NCBI GenBank assembly: GCA_021796155.1
Contig: JAJYOO010000036.1
Span: 1 to 12,304, forward strand
DNA length: 12,304 nucleotides
Direction of reading: 5' to 3'
Source: Chloroflexota bacterium
Lineage (GTDB): Bacteria > Chloroflexota > Anaerolineae > Anaerolineales > Villigracilaceae
How positions within the stretch are numbered: position 1 is the stretch's first letter; every line of letters starts with the position of its first letter. This document shows positions 5,946-12,304 of the stretch, piece after piece. The position numbers and the translations under genes are program-made. The notes under the pieces were generated by a model, which worked only from the letters and a program-made list of their open reading frames with translations, did not search any database and had not been told where the DNA came from.

Positions 5946-6848
5946 ATGACCATCAAAGTTTTGTTGAACCCCTACTCGAATCGCTGGAACGCACAGAAGC
6001 GCTGGCCTGAAGCGGATGCCGCGCTTAAAGCCGCGGGTGTGGATTTTGATCTGTCCGTTTCCGAGCGCCCCGATCATCTCGTGGATTTGGCGGCGGATGC
6101 CGTTAAACAAGGTTTCTCTTACATTGTGGTCGCGGGCGGCGATGGCTCTATCGGCGAAGTGATCAATGGCATCGCGCGGCATTGGAACGGCAGGGATAAA
6201 TTTCCCGCCACGCTTGGAATTGTTCCATTGGGTTCTGCAAACGATTTCGTTTTTGCTCTTGGCCTTCCGCTGGATTTAAGTGAAGCCGCACAGATTGTTG
6301 CGAATGGAAAAACCAGATCTGTTGATCTTTGCAAATGTAATGAGCGCTTCTTTATCAACAATTCCGCTGGCGGACTTGAGCCATACGTAACAACCAAACA
6401 CGAACGCATCCATTGGATCAAGGGAATGGCGCGTTATTTGGTTGCCGCGGTGTGGGCGATCATGGACAAGCCCGAATGGCAGGGCGACCTTAAATGGGAC
6501 GGCGGCGAATACAATGGCCCGATTTCCTTGGTCTCAGTTGGGAATGGCCGTCGCACCGGCGGATTCTTCATGACGCCTCATGCCGATCCGTTCGATGGAA
6601 AGTTGACTCTGGCTTTTGGTTATCGCGCCACCCGCATTGGACTCTTCAATGCGCTGCCCCGCGCATTCAAAGAGGACAAGGGCAGTTACGTTGAAATGGA
6701 TGGAATGCGCGAACTTCATTGCACGCGTTTGCATATTCATCTTGATAAACCTTCGCCCGCGCACACGGACGGTGAATTGTTCGATAACTGGCTGACAGAT
6801 TTTGATTTTCAAGTTTGCCCCGGCGCAGTTTCAATATTGACTCGGTGA
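5946..6848 (+). CDS. Diacylglycerol kinase-family lipid kinase (YegS/DgkB-like)
   Basis: A 300-residue cytoplasmic or membrane-peripheral lipid kinase. Landmarks: N-terminal NPYSNRW (8-14), nucleotide loop VVAGGDGSIGEVING (61-75), LGIVPLGSANDFV (90-102, a GSANDF variant of the usual GTxNDF), C-terminal-domain Gly/Asn segment VSVGNGRRTGGFFMTPHADP (197-216), and catalytic DGE (275-277). These match the DAGK_cat family with its YegS-like C-terminal beta domain at normal length. It would phosphorylate a lipid hydroxyl (diacylglycerol, undecaprenol or sphingoid type) with ATP; the exact lipid is unknown. I place the start at the ATG at 5946: GAGGG (5935-5939) is correctly spaced for it but too close to the ATG at 5940, which would add only two residues. 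It follows the transporter by 9 nt and precedes three membrane glycosyltransferase-like genes. Confidence 0.92.
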   Translation: MTIKVLLNPYSNRWNAQKRWPEADAALKAAGVDFDLSVSERPDHLVDLAADAVKQGFSYIVVAGGDGSIGEVINGIARHWNGRDKFPATLGIVPLGSANDFVFALGLPLDLSEAAQIVANGKTRSVDLCKCNERFFINNSAGGLEPYVTTKHERIHWIKGMARYLVAAVWAIMDKPEWQGDLKWDGGEYNGPISLVSVGNGRRTGGFFMTPHADPFDGKLTLAFGYRATRIGLFNALPRAFKEDKGSYVEMDGMRELHCTRLHIHLDKPSPAHTDGELFDNWLTDFDFQVCPGAVSILTR

Positions 6849-6858
6849 TGGCGGGACA

Positions 6859-8205
6859 GTGAAATTTAAAAAACAACGCGGTTTGACTTCACAGGAAATC
6901 AGGATATTGCTGTTAATCGGCGTTGTGGCGCTGATCGTTGTCAGCATTTTGATCGGCGTCAATTTGGGACTCAGCCGCACCGTCCGCGGCGGAGGCGGAT
7001 TCTTTGTCGCGTGGCTGGGCACGCGCAGCCTTCTTCTCGATATAGTGGCTAGGATAGTGAGTTTTGTTAATAATTTATCGAATTTTGGGCGGAGTCCCAT
7101 TTCACCTACGAACCAGCCCGGGCTTTCGGATCCTTATAGTGTTCTGATTGCAAATCAAACTCAGCAATTGGCTTATGGACGCACTGCACAGCCTGGCGAG
7201 AATCCATATTTCCTGACGATCCCATTTTTTCTTCTACCATTTTATTTTCCGTTTGCATTGATTTCTGATCCCGCAATCGCGCGCGGACTTTGGATGTTCT
7301 TGTGCGAAGCCGCGTTGGTTTGGACGGCTATTCTCAGCCTGCGGATGATCGAATGGCGTCCGCCTCGCTTCCTTCTTGTGTTATTTATCTTATTTTCGAT
7401 TTCTGCTTTTTATTCTGTTGATACTTTGTTGGATGGCGCGCCCGCGATTTTGCTAACGCTTCTTTTCATCGGCATTCTTTATACTTATATAACTGGGCAG
7501 GATGAATTGACCGGCGCACTTTTGGTATTCTCTCTGTTCGATTGGGAAATTAGTTTGCCGTTTGTCCTTTTGATGTTCCTAAAAATTTCTGTAGACAGGC
7601 GTTCGCGAGTTTGGAATGGTTTCGGCATGTTGCTTGTTATTCTGGTATTTCTTTCATTCCTGATTTATCCGGGATGGCTATTGCCCTTTTTCACTGCGAC
7701 TGTTGGTGAAATTCGATCCAACTTTGGAATCGCAACGGGTGAAGCGTTCGCTCAGCTCTCGCCGTCAAATGGGATTCTGATTTCGCGAGCAGTTAGCGTA
7801 TTTGTCGTTATCATGCTTGTGTACGAATGGCTTCTCGCTCGGACTCCCGATCTCCGGCACTTCATTTGGACGGCTTGTCTCACGCTGGCAGTTACTCCGC
7901 TAATTGGCTTCCGCACCGACATGACCAATCTGGTTGTTTTGTTTCCGGCGCTCGCGTTGATCCTTGCCGCGACTGTTAATCGCTGGCGCGCTGGAAATTG
8001 GCTGGCATTATTATTGTTGCTGATCGCCCTGTTATTGCCATGGGGATTTTTTATGCGCTGGTTTCTTCTTCACGACCAACGTTCGTGGGATTATCTATTT
8101 CTCTTCTTTCCGATCTTTACCATCCTCGGTTTGTATTGGACGCGTTGGTGGTTCATTCGTCCGCCGCGCACCTGGCTCGATCATGTGCGCGCCAATCCCG
8201 GTTGA
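6859..8205 (+). CDS. Polytopic membrane protein, GT87/DUF2029-like glycosyltransferase
   Basis: A 448-residue integral membrane protein with about ten or more helices; the first is at 16-37 and the last ends near 428. The layout matches GT-C family 87 (polyprenol-phosphate-mannose-dependent type): GGGGFFVAWLGTRSLLL (44-60) and DPYS (91-94) in the first extracytoplasmic loop, and NPYFLTIPFFLLPFYFPFAL (115-134) before helix 3. In relatives I remember, the first-loop motif carries an Asp before the aromatic residue (GGDFxVY); here it is Gly or Phe. An extra segment of about 30 residues rich in Ser, Asn and Pro (61-90) separates the two loop motifs. Catalytic competence is therefore uncertain. 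The start is GTG at 6859, 10 nt after the lipid-kinase stop, with only a weak ribosome binding site; no in-frame ATG offers a better choice. Confidence 0.72.
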   Translation: MKFKKQRGLTSQEIRILLLIGVVALIVVSILIGVNLGLSRTVRGGGGFFVAWLGTRSLLLDIVARIVSFVNNLSNFGRSPISPTNQPGLSDPYSVLIANQTQQLAYGRTAQPGENPYFLTIPFFLLPFYFPFALISDPAIARGLWMFLCEAALVWTAILSLRMIEWRPPRFLLVLFILFSISAFYSVDTLLDGAPAILLTLLFIGILYTYITGQDELTGALLVFSLFDWEISLPFVLLMFLKISVDRRSRVWNGFGMLLVILVFLSFLIYPGWLLPFFTATVGEIRSNFGIATGEAFAQLSPSNGILISRAVSVFVVIMLVYEWLLARTPDLRHFIWTACLTLAVTPLIGFRTDMTNLVVLFPALALILAATVNRWRAGNWLALLLLLIALLLPWGFFMRWFLLHDQRSWDYLFLFFPIFTILGLYWTRWWFIRPPRTWLDHVRANPG

Positions 8206-8312
8206 TCGTTGATGGCTCATATCACAAAGTTTGGCTATGAAAGCGCTGAGCTGCAAAGAATAAAAATGAATCTCTGTGCTCTCTGTGTCTCTGTGGTGAA
8301 CAAGTTGCTGAA
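8206..8312 (+). repeat. Intergenic dispersed repeat containing a CTCTGTG-type run
   Basis: The 107-nt gap carries CTCTGTGCTCTCTGTGTCTC followed by TGTGGTGAA (about 8273-8300). Its complement reads TTCACCACAGAGACACAGAG and so on, a phrase that recurs between genes in many environmental bacterial genomes. The internal period is about 7-9 bp (CTCTGTG three to four times). It ends only about 12 nt before the next ATG and provides no strong ribosome binding site, so it may have been inserted into the operon. Copy number cannot be judged from one window. Confidence 0.6.
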
Positions 8313-9848
8313 ATGAACTGGCGCAATTATCTCCTGCTTGCAGTCCTCGGTTTTCTTCTTGCGTTTGGCGTCGCGCAATTTGAACATTTTCCCGGCTATT
8401 TGGATTCCGATTATTACTTTGCGGGTGGCATTCAACTCGCGCAAGGCAAAGGATTCACTGAACCATATTTATGGAATTATCTTGATAACCCGCAAGGTTT
8501 GCCGCATCCTTCGCACGCGTATTGGATGCCGCTTTCGTCCATTGTTGCTGCGGTTGGGATGTGGCTCACGCGTCAAACAACGTACGCTGCGGGCCGTCTC
8601 GGATTTTTGTTATTAGCCGCGCTCGTCCCAGTAGTCACTGCCGCGCTCGCATACAATTTTTCCAAACGCCGCGATCCGGCTTTTGCCTCCGGCTTGCTGG
8701 CAGTCTTCTCGATTTACTATGCTCCATTTTTACCGGTCACTGATAATTACGGTCCATATCTCGTGTTGGGTGGACTTTATTTTTTGACGGTCGGTTCGTA
8801 CAAAAAGTTTTCTTATTTTGTTTTGGGTTTATTGGCTGGACTTTTGACATTAGCGCGCAGTGACGGATTACTCTGGTTCGGACTCGTGATTCTCTTGATC
8901 CTTTATCGCTTCATTCTGGACAGGAAGGCTGGCCCTGCTTCAATCAACTTTATCCTCGCTTTGGCCGGTTTCCTTCTCGTTATGGGGCCGTGGTTCTGGC
9001 GGAATTATTCGGTTTATGGAACGCTCCTCGCTCCCGGCGGAAATTATCTGCTTTGGCTTACAAATTACGATCAAACGTTTATTTATCCAGCGAATCAGTT
9101 GACGATGCAAGCCTGGCTCGCGCAAGGCTGGAATCAAATCTTCGCGAATTATCTTTTTGCTTTGCGCTGGAACTTGTTGAATGCCTTCGCCGCGCAAGGC
9201 GGAATATTTCTTTTCCCGTTTATTTTGATTGGCTTGTGGCAATATCGCAAAGATGAACGTATCAAGCTTGCTGCGTTGGGTTGGATTGGATTGCTTTTCG
9301 TGATGACGATTATTTTTCCGTTTGCCGGCGCGCGTGGTGGATTCTTCCATTCGGGTTCGGCGCTTCAGCTGCTTTGGTGGGCGATGGCTCCGCTTGGGTT
9401 GGAAGCCGTTATCACCGCAGCGCGTCGCCGCAACTGGTTCACGCCTGACGCGTTCAAAGTATTCCGCGCCGCGCTGGTTGGGGTCGCGATCCTAATGACC
9501 GGAGTCATTATTTACATTCGCGTCTTACCGGGCTGGGGCGAGGGCGAACAGAATTATCCAAAAGTTGAAGCATATCTTGAACAGAATGGAATCCAACCCG
9601 GCGACGTTGTTATGGTTCGTAATCCGCCCGGCTATTATTTGATGACGGGCCATCCAGCGATTGTGGTTCCATACAGTAATGAAGCCGCGATGTATGATGC
9701 GGCGATGCGCTATCACGCCAAATATCTTGTGCTTGAAGCCGAGGGCGTGGCAGGGCCAATCAAATCAATATATGATAATGAAAACAGCCAACATTTTCGA
9801 TTCATGGGTGAATTAAGTGGAACACGTATCTTCCAAGTCGAACCTTGA
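8313..9848 (+). CDS. GT39/ArnT-like membrane glycosyltransferase (PMT_2 family)
   Basis: A 511-residue GT-C-fold protein. The first helix (7-23) is followed by an extracytoplasmic loop with PGYLDSDYYFAGG (27-39); the acidic pair D31/D33 is the position expected for the catalytic Asp. Next comes HPSHAYWMPLSSIV (65-78), the family's second loop motif. About ten further helices follow, with LARSDGLLWF in the middle of the chain, and a soluble C-terminal part after about 405 (EGEQNYPKVEAYLEQNGIQP, then GDVVMVRNPPGYY). Such enzymes transfer a sugar from a polyprenyl-phosphate donor to lipid, glycan or protein outside the membrane; donor and acceptor cannot be told. The start ATG has only a weak, distant GGTGA upstream. 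The 3' end overlaps the next gene by 32 nt in another frame, indicating tight coupling. Confidence 0.82.
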   Translation: MNWRNYLLLAVLGFLLAFGVAQFEHFPGYLDSDYYFAGGIQLAQGKGFTEPYLWNYLDNPQGLPHPSHAYWMPLSSIVAAVGMWLTRQTTYAAGRLGFLLLAALVPVVTAALAYNFSKRRDPAFASGLLAVFSIYYAPFLPVTDNYGPYLVLGGLYFLTVGSYKKFSYFVLGLLAGLLTLARSDGLLWFGLVILLILYRFILDRKAGPASINFILALAGFLLVMGPWFWRNYSVYGTLLAPGGNYLLWLTNYDQTFIYPANQLTMQAWLAQGWNQIFANYLFALRWNLLNAFAAQGGIFLFPFILIGLWQYRKDERIKLAALGWIGLLFVMTIIFPFAGARGGFFHSGSALQLLWWAMAPLGLEAVITAARRRNWFTPDAFKVFRAALVGVAILMTGVIIYIRVLPGWGEGEQNYPKVEAYLEQNGIQPGDVVMVRNPPGYYLMTGHPAIVVPYSNEAAMYDAAMRYHAKYLVLEAEGVAGPIKSIYDNENSQHFRFMGELSGTRIFQVEP

Positions 9849-11307
9849 ACTATCTGGGCGCGATCTTGCGATTCTTGCCGCTGCCGTAGTCGTTGGCGCG
9901 GGAATCTATTTGCTTGCCAGCGCGCTGATCTATCGCATCGGTTTTCCGCTGGACGATTCGTGGATCCATCAAACCTATGCGCGCAACCTCGCAGTGTATG
10001 GACAATGGTCATTTCAATTGGGACATCCATCCGCCGGTTCGACGGCTCCGCTTTGGACGTTTTTGCTCGCGTTTGGGTATTGGCTTCACCTCGCTCCATA
10101 TTTCTGGACGTATCTGCTTGGTGCATTAACCCTTTTTGGATTGGCTGCATTATGCGAGAAAGCGGCTCGCCAATTAATTCCGGCATATCGTCCGCATTTT
10201 CCGTGGATTGGACTATTCTTCGTAGTGGAATGGCACATGCTTTGGGCGGCTATGTCTGGCATGGAGACTTTGCTGCACGCGTTACTAATGACGGCTGTTC
10301 TCGTCATGATACTAACCGGCTCGCGTCGTTATCTGACTTTGGGCCTGCTGACCGGAATCGGTATTTGGGTTCGTCCTGACGGCTTGACTCTGCTCGGTCC
10401 CGTTGCCTTGACAATTTATTTTGTCGAAAAATCCTGGAATGAAAAAGGCCGCGCCCTTGTTCTTTATTTGATCGGCTTTGGCTCGCTGTTCGTGCCTTAT
10501 CTGCTTTTCAACCTTTGGCTTTCCGGCACGCCCATGCCGAACACTTTTTATGCCAAACAAACGGAATATGCCGCGTGGCAAGCCGAGCCGATTTTTTACA
10601 GGCTGTCCGTTTTGCTGGTTCAATTGCTGACCGGGCCAAGTGTTGTTTTATTTCCGGGCGTAATTGGTTACGCGGTAATTGCCGTCCACCGCCGCGCGTG
10701 GCCGACAATCGCTGCGATGCTTTGGTGCGGTGGTTATTTGCTTTTGTATATTCTTCGCTTGCCAGCCTACCAGCATGGACGTTATCTTATGCCGGCCATG
10801 CCAATCTTCTTTTTGTTTGGCTTGCTTGCAATTCTCGAATTTTGGAAATCGAATCTTTTTGAAAGGTATCATTGGTTTGTTCAGACCGCATGGCAATTGA
10901 GTCTGATAATGGTGTCAGCTTTATTTCTCGTGCTTGGAGCGCGGTCTTACGGCGAGGACGTTGGCTTGATCGAGTCTGAGATGGTGGAGACGGCGAAATG
11001 GGTCGCTTCCAATCTGCCTCCAAATGCCGTCATTGCCGCGCACGACATCGGCGCGCTAGGATATTTCGACCACCATCCGCTGATTGACCTCGCCGGGTTG
11101 GTTTCGCCGGAAGTCGTGCCATTTATGCGCGACGAATCGCGTTTGGCGGAGTTTCTTAATCAGAGAGGCGCAAACTATTTAATCGCGTTCCCGGCTTTTT
11201 ATCCAGAGCTGACGCGTGAGGCTGTGCCCGTCTTCACCAGCGGGGGGAAGTTCGCTCCGGAAATCGGCGAACAGAATATGACCGTCTACCGTTGGAATAA
11301 TCCTTAG
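9817..11307 (+). CDS. GT39-like membrane glycosyltransferase, second copy
   Basis: A 496-residue GT-C-type protein with the same plan as the preceding gene but clearly divergent. The N-terminal helix (18-38) leads to GFPLDDSWIHQTYARNLAVY (42-61), where D46/D47 are the likely catalytic acidic residues. GHPSAGSTAPLWTFLL (69-84) forms the second loop motif, parallel to HPSHAYWMPLSS in its neighbour. A block of helices runs to about 375. A soluble C-terminal domain follows with SEMVETAKWVASNLPPNAVI and AAHDIGALGYF, then a short beta-rich end. The start must be GTG at 9817 or later, because an in-frame TAA sits immediately upstream (9814-9816); it lies inside the preceding gene. The pair may act sequentially on one acceptor. 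Stop at 11305-11307. Confidence 0.82.
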   Translation: MEHVSSKSNLELSGRDLAILAAAVVVGAGIYLLASALIYRIGFPLDDSWIHQTYARNLAVYGQWSFQLGHPSAGSTAPLWTFLLAFGYWLHLAPYFWTYLLGALTLFGLAALCEKAARQLIPAYRPHFPWIGLFFVVEWHMLWAAMSGMETLLHALLMTAVLVMILTGSRRYLTLGLLTGIGIWVRPDGLTLLGPVALTIYFVEKSWNEKGRALVLYLIGFGSLFVPYLLFNLWLSGTPMPNTFYAKQTEYAAWQAEPIFYRLSVLLVQLLTGPSVVLFPGVIGYAVIAVHRRAWPTIAAMLWCGGYLLLYILRLPAYQHGRYLMPAMPIFFLFGLLAILEFWKSNLFERYHWFVQTAWQLSLIMVSALFLVLGARSYGEDVGLIESEMVETAKWVASNLPPNAVIAAHDIGALGYFDHHPLIDLAGLVSPEVVPFMRDESRLAEFLNQRGANYLIAFPAFYPELTREAVPVFTSGGKFAPEIGEQNMTVYRWNNP

Positions 11308-11347
11308 AGTTTTTGTTACCGAACCATGATGATTTTGTAAGCATGTC

Positions 11348-11383
11348 TATAATCGGTTAAAATTGAGATATATATCTGCGCAG
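11348..11383 (+). promoter_or_regulatory. Promoter-like and palindromic leader of the response regulator
   Basis: A perfect -10 hexamer TATAAT lies at 11348-11353, with TG four bases before it but no convincing -35. Just downstream are a 12-bp palindrome AGATATATATCT (11366-11377) and an overlapping 8-bp palindrome CTGCGCAG (11376-11383). They sit where an activator or repressor dimer could act near the start of transcription. The predicted leader would be about 55 nt. Function is inferred only from position. Confidence 0.35.
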
Positions 11384-11414
11384 TATCCCGTCAGACAGAG
11401 TGACTAGGCCCATA

Positions 11415-12116
11415 ATGAATAAAATAACTCTCCTTATTATTGACGACCACCCGCTATTTCGACAGGGTGTTTCGGATTCGCTTTCGCTCGAACCGGACAT
11501 GAAAGTGCTGGGCCAGGCTTCCAGCGGCGATCAGGCGCTTGATTTGATCCGCTCTTTGAAACCAACGGTCACATTGCTGGACGTCAACCTGCCGGGAATG
11601 AATGGTCAGCAGGTCACTTACCAGGTCACTCAGGAAAAATTGACGAGCCGCATTGTGCTAATGACTGGATACGATGATATCGAGCAGGCGCTTCACGCGG
11701 CGATGGCGGGCGCGGCGGCTTATTGCGCCAAAGATATCGAACCCAAGAATCTGATGCGGATCGTCCGCGATGTGGCAGGCGGAAAGTATGTGTTCGACTC
11801 AAAAGCCATGACGCGCCGTGAGTTGCAGACGTGGATTGAAGAACAAATTGAAGGTGCGCGGCGTTCATACAGCGAACCGGGCAGTCCGTTCCATCCATTA
11901 TCAGACCGCGAAATGGAAGTGCTCGAATGTGTGGTGCGCGGCTTGAGTAACAAGGAAATTGCCAGCCTGCTTGGCATTAGCCATCAGACCGTCAAGAATC
12001 ATGTCACTTCGATATTGAGAAAGTTCGGAGTCGAAGATCGAACGCAGGCAGTAGTCTACGCTTTGAAACATGGCTGGGTGCAGTTGAAGCACTCGGATTT
12101 TAAATCTGAAGGTTGA
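11415..12116 (+). CDS. NarL/FixJ-family response regulator
   Basis: A 233-residue two-component regulator. The receiver domain spans about 3-122: acidic pair D10/D11 in LLIIDDHPLFRQG, phospho-acceptor D56 in LLDVNLPGMNG, switch T84 in VLMTGYDD, and K106 in YCAKD. A linker rich in charged residues (130-158) connects to a LuxR-type helix-turn-helix at 161-225 (PLSDREMEVLECVVRGLSNK, EIASLLGIS, HQTVKNHVTSILRKFGV). All catalytic receiver residues are present, so it should be phosphorylatable and DNA-binding. I use the ATG at 11415, preceded by AGG at 7 bases, rather than the in-frame GTG at 11400, since the family normally begins only a few residues before the II-D-D strand. The next gene starts 10 nt after its stop and probably encodes its signalling partner. 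Confidence 0.95.
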   Translation: MNKITLLIIDDHPLFRQGVSDSLSLEPDMKVLGQASSGDQALDLIRSLKPTVTLLDVNLPGMNGQQVTYQVTQEKLTSRIVLMTGYDDIEQALHAAMAGAAAYCAKDIEPKNLMRIVRDVAGGKYVFDSKAMTRRELQTWIEEQIEGARRSYSEPGSPFHPLSDREMEVLECVVRGLSNKEIASLLGISHQTVKNHVTSILRKFGVEDRTQAVVYALKHGWVQLKHSDFKSEG

Positions 12117-12126
12117 ATGGGATAAC

Positions 12127-12304
12127 ATGAGCGAGGAAAAAGTACTAGCCAAGGATTTGGATGTCGCGACCGAACTGGAAGAAACGCAGCGCGCTTTGCG
12201 CGAGATAACCCTGATGATCGAACAGAGCCAGGGCGAACTTGCGAAGTTAACGCAGCGTAATTCGGCCATCACGACACATCTTCAATGGGATCATTTGCAA
12301 CCGG
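12127..12304 (+). CDS. Start of a probable two-component sensor protein (cut by window end)
   Basis: The first 59 codons of an open frame beginning ATG at 12127 run off the window. The visible residues start MSEEKVLAKDLDVATELEET and continue as a charged, heptad-like helix to about residue 45 (TQRALREITLMIEQSQGELA), then HLQWDHLQP. There is no signal peptide or membrane segment in this part. Its position 10 nt behind a NarL-type response regulator, with a GGGA ribosome binding site, makes a cytoplasmic sensor histidine kinase with an N-terminal coiled coil the likely identity. No kinase motif is visible yet, so this is inference from context. Confidence 0.6.
   Translation, partial: MSEEKVLAKDLDVATELEETQRALREITLMIEQSQGELAKLTQRNSAITTHLQWDHLQP

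Noticed and set aside
8235..8444. Minus-strand frame containing TTETQRAQRF
   Set aside because: It is the translation of the CTCTGTG dispersed repeat, a common source of false small genes, and overlaps the start of a real gene.
11400..11414. GTG at 11400 as the response regulator start
   Set aside because: It would add five residues atypical for the family; the ATG at 11415 with AGG seven bases upstream gives the usual N-terminus.
1..12304. CRISPR array, tRNA, rRNA, transposase or phage genes
   Set aside because: No regularly spaced repeats, cloverleaf patterns or mobile-element proteins were found on either strand by reading.

Overview
The window looks like a chromosomal segment of a Chloroflexota bacterium, most likely of the Anaerolineae type. 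This is inferred from mid-range GC, the protein families (DUF5666, GT87- and GT39-like membrane glycosyltransferases, an orphan MoxR/VWA pair) and two dispersed intergenic repeats of a kind I associate with that group. There is no rRNA or other phylogenetic marker, so the placement is tentative. I see no CRISPR array, tRNA, insertion sequence or prophage.

Left part, minus strand (1-4975): three transcription units run right to left. (a) A secreted DUF5666 protein (4893-4273), behind a candidate ECF-sigma promoter and followed by a perfect 14-bp hairpin. (b) A MoxR AAA+ ATPase (4124-3150) and a CoxE-like VWA protein (3082-1706), separated by a double-hairpin repeat and closed by a second perfect 14-bp hairpin. 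(c) A six-helix membrane protein (1488-748), a small winged-helix regulator (751-452) and a BcrA/NatA-type ABC ATPase (438-1, incomplete). Unit (c) has a near-consensus sigma70 promoter (TTGACG-17-TACAAT) carrying two tandem palindromic boxes that look like an operator. At the very edge of the window the ABC gene loses family similarity exactly where a 24-bp perfect inverted copy of its own sequence begins, which points to a fold-back chimera or a real rearrangement.

Right part, plus strand (5055-12304): an EamA/DMT transporter, a diacylglycerol-kinase-family lipid kinase, a GT87-like polytopic protein and two GT39/ArnT-like polytopic glycosyltransferases lie head to tail. Most junctions are very short or overlapping (9 nt, 10 nt, 107 nt with a dispersed repeat, then a 32-nt overlap). 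Together they suggest membrane-lipid phosphorylation and glycosylation or lipid-linked sugar export. After a 107-nt gap with promoter-like and palindromic sequence comes a NarL/FixJ response regulator. Ten nt later begins a protein with a charged N-terminus that is cut off by the window end and is probably the cognate signalling partner or histidine kinase.

No single gene is a clear novel defence or mobile system. The best candidates for a second look are the edge inverted repeat, the tandem operator, the lipid kinase/triple GT-C cluster including a GT87-like protein with an atypical first loop, and the ECF-promoter/acidic DUF5666 protein.
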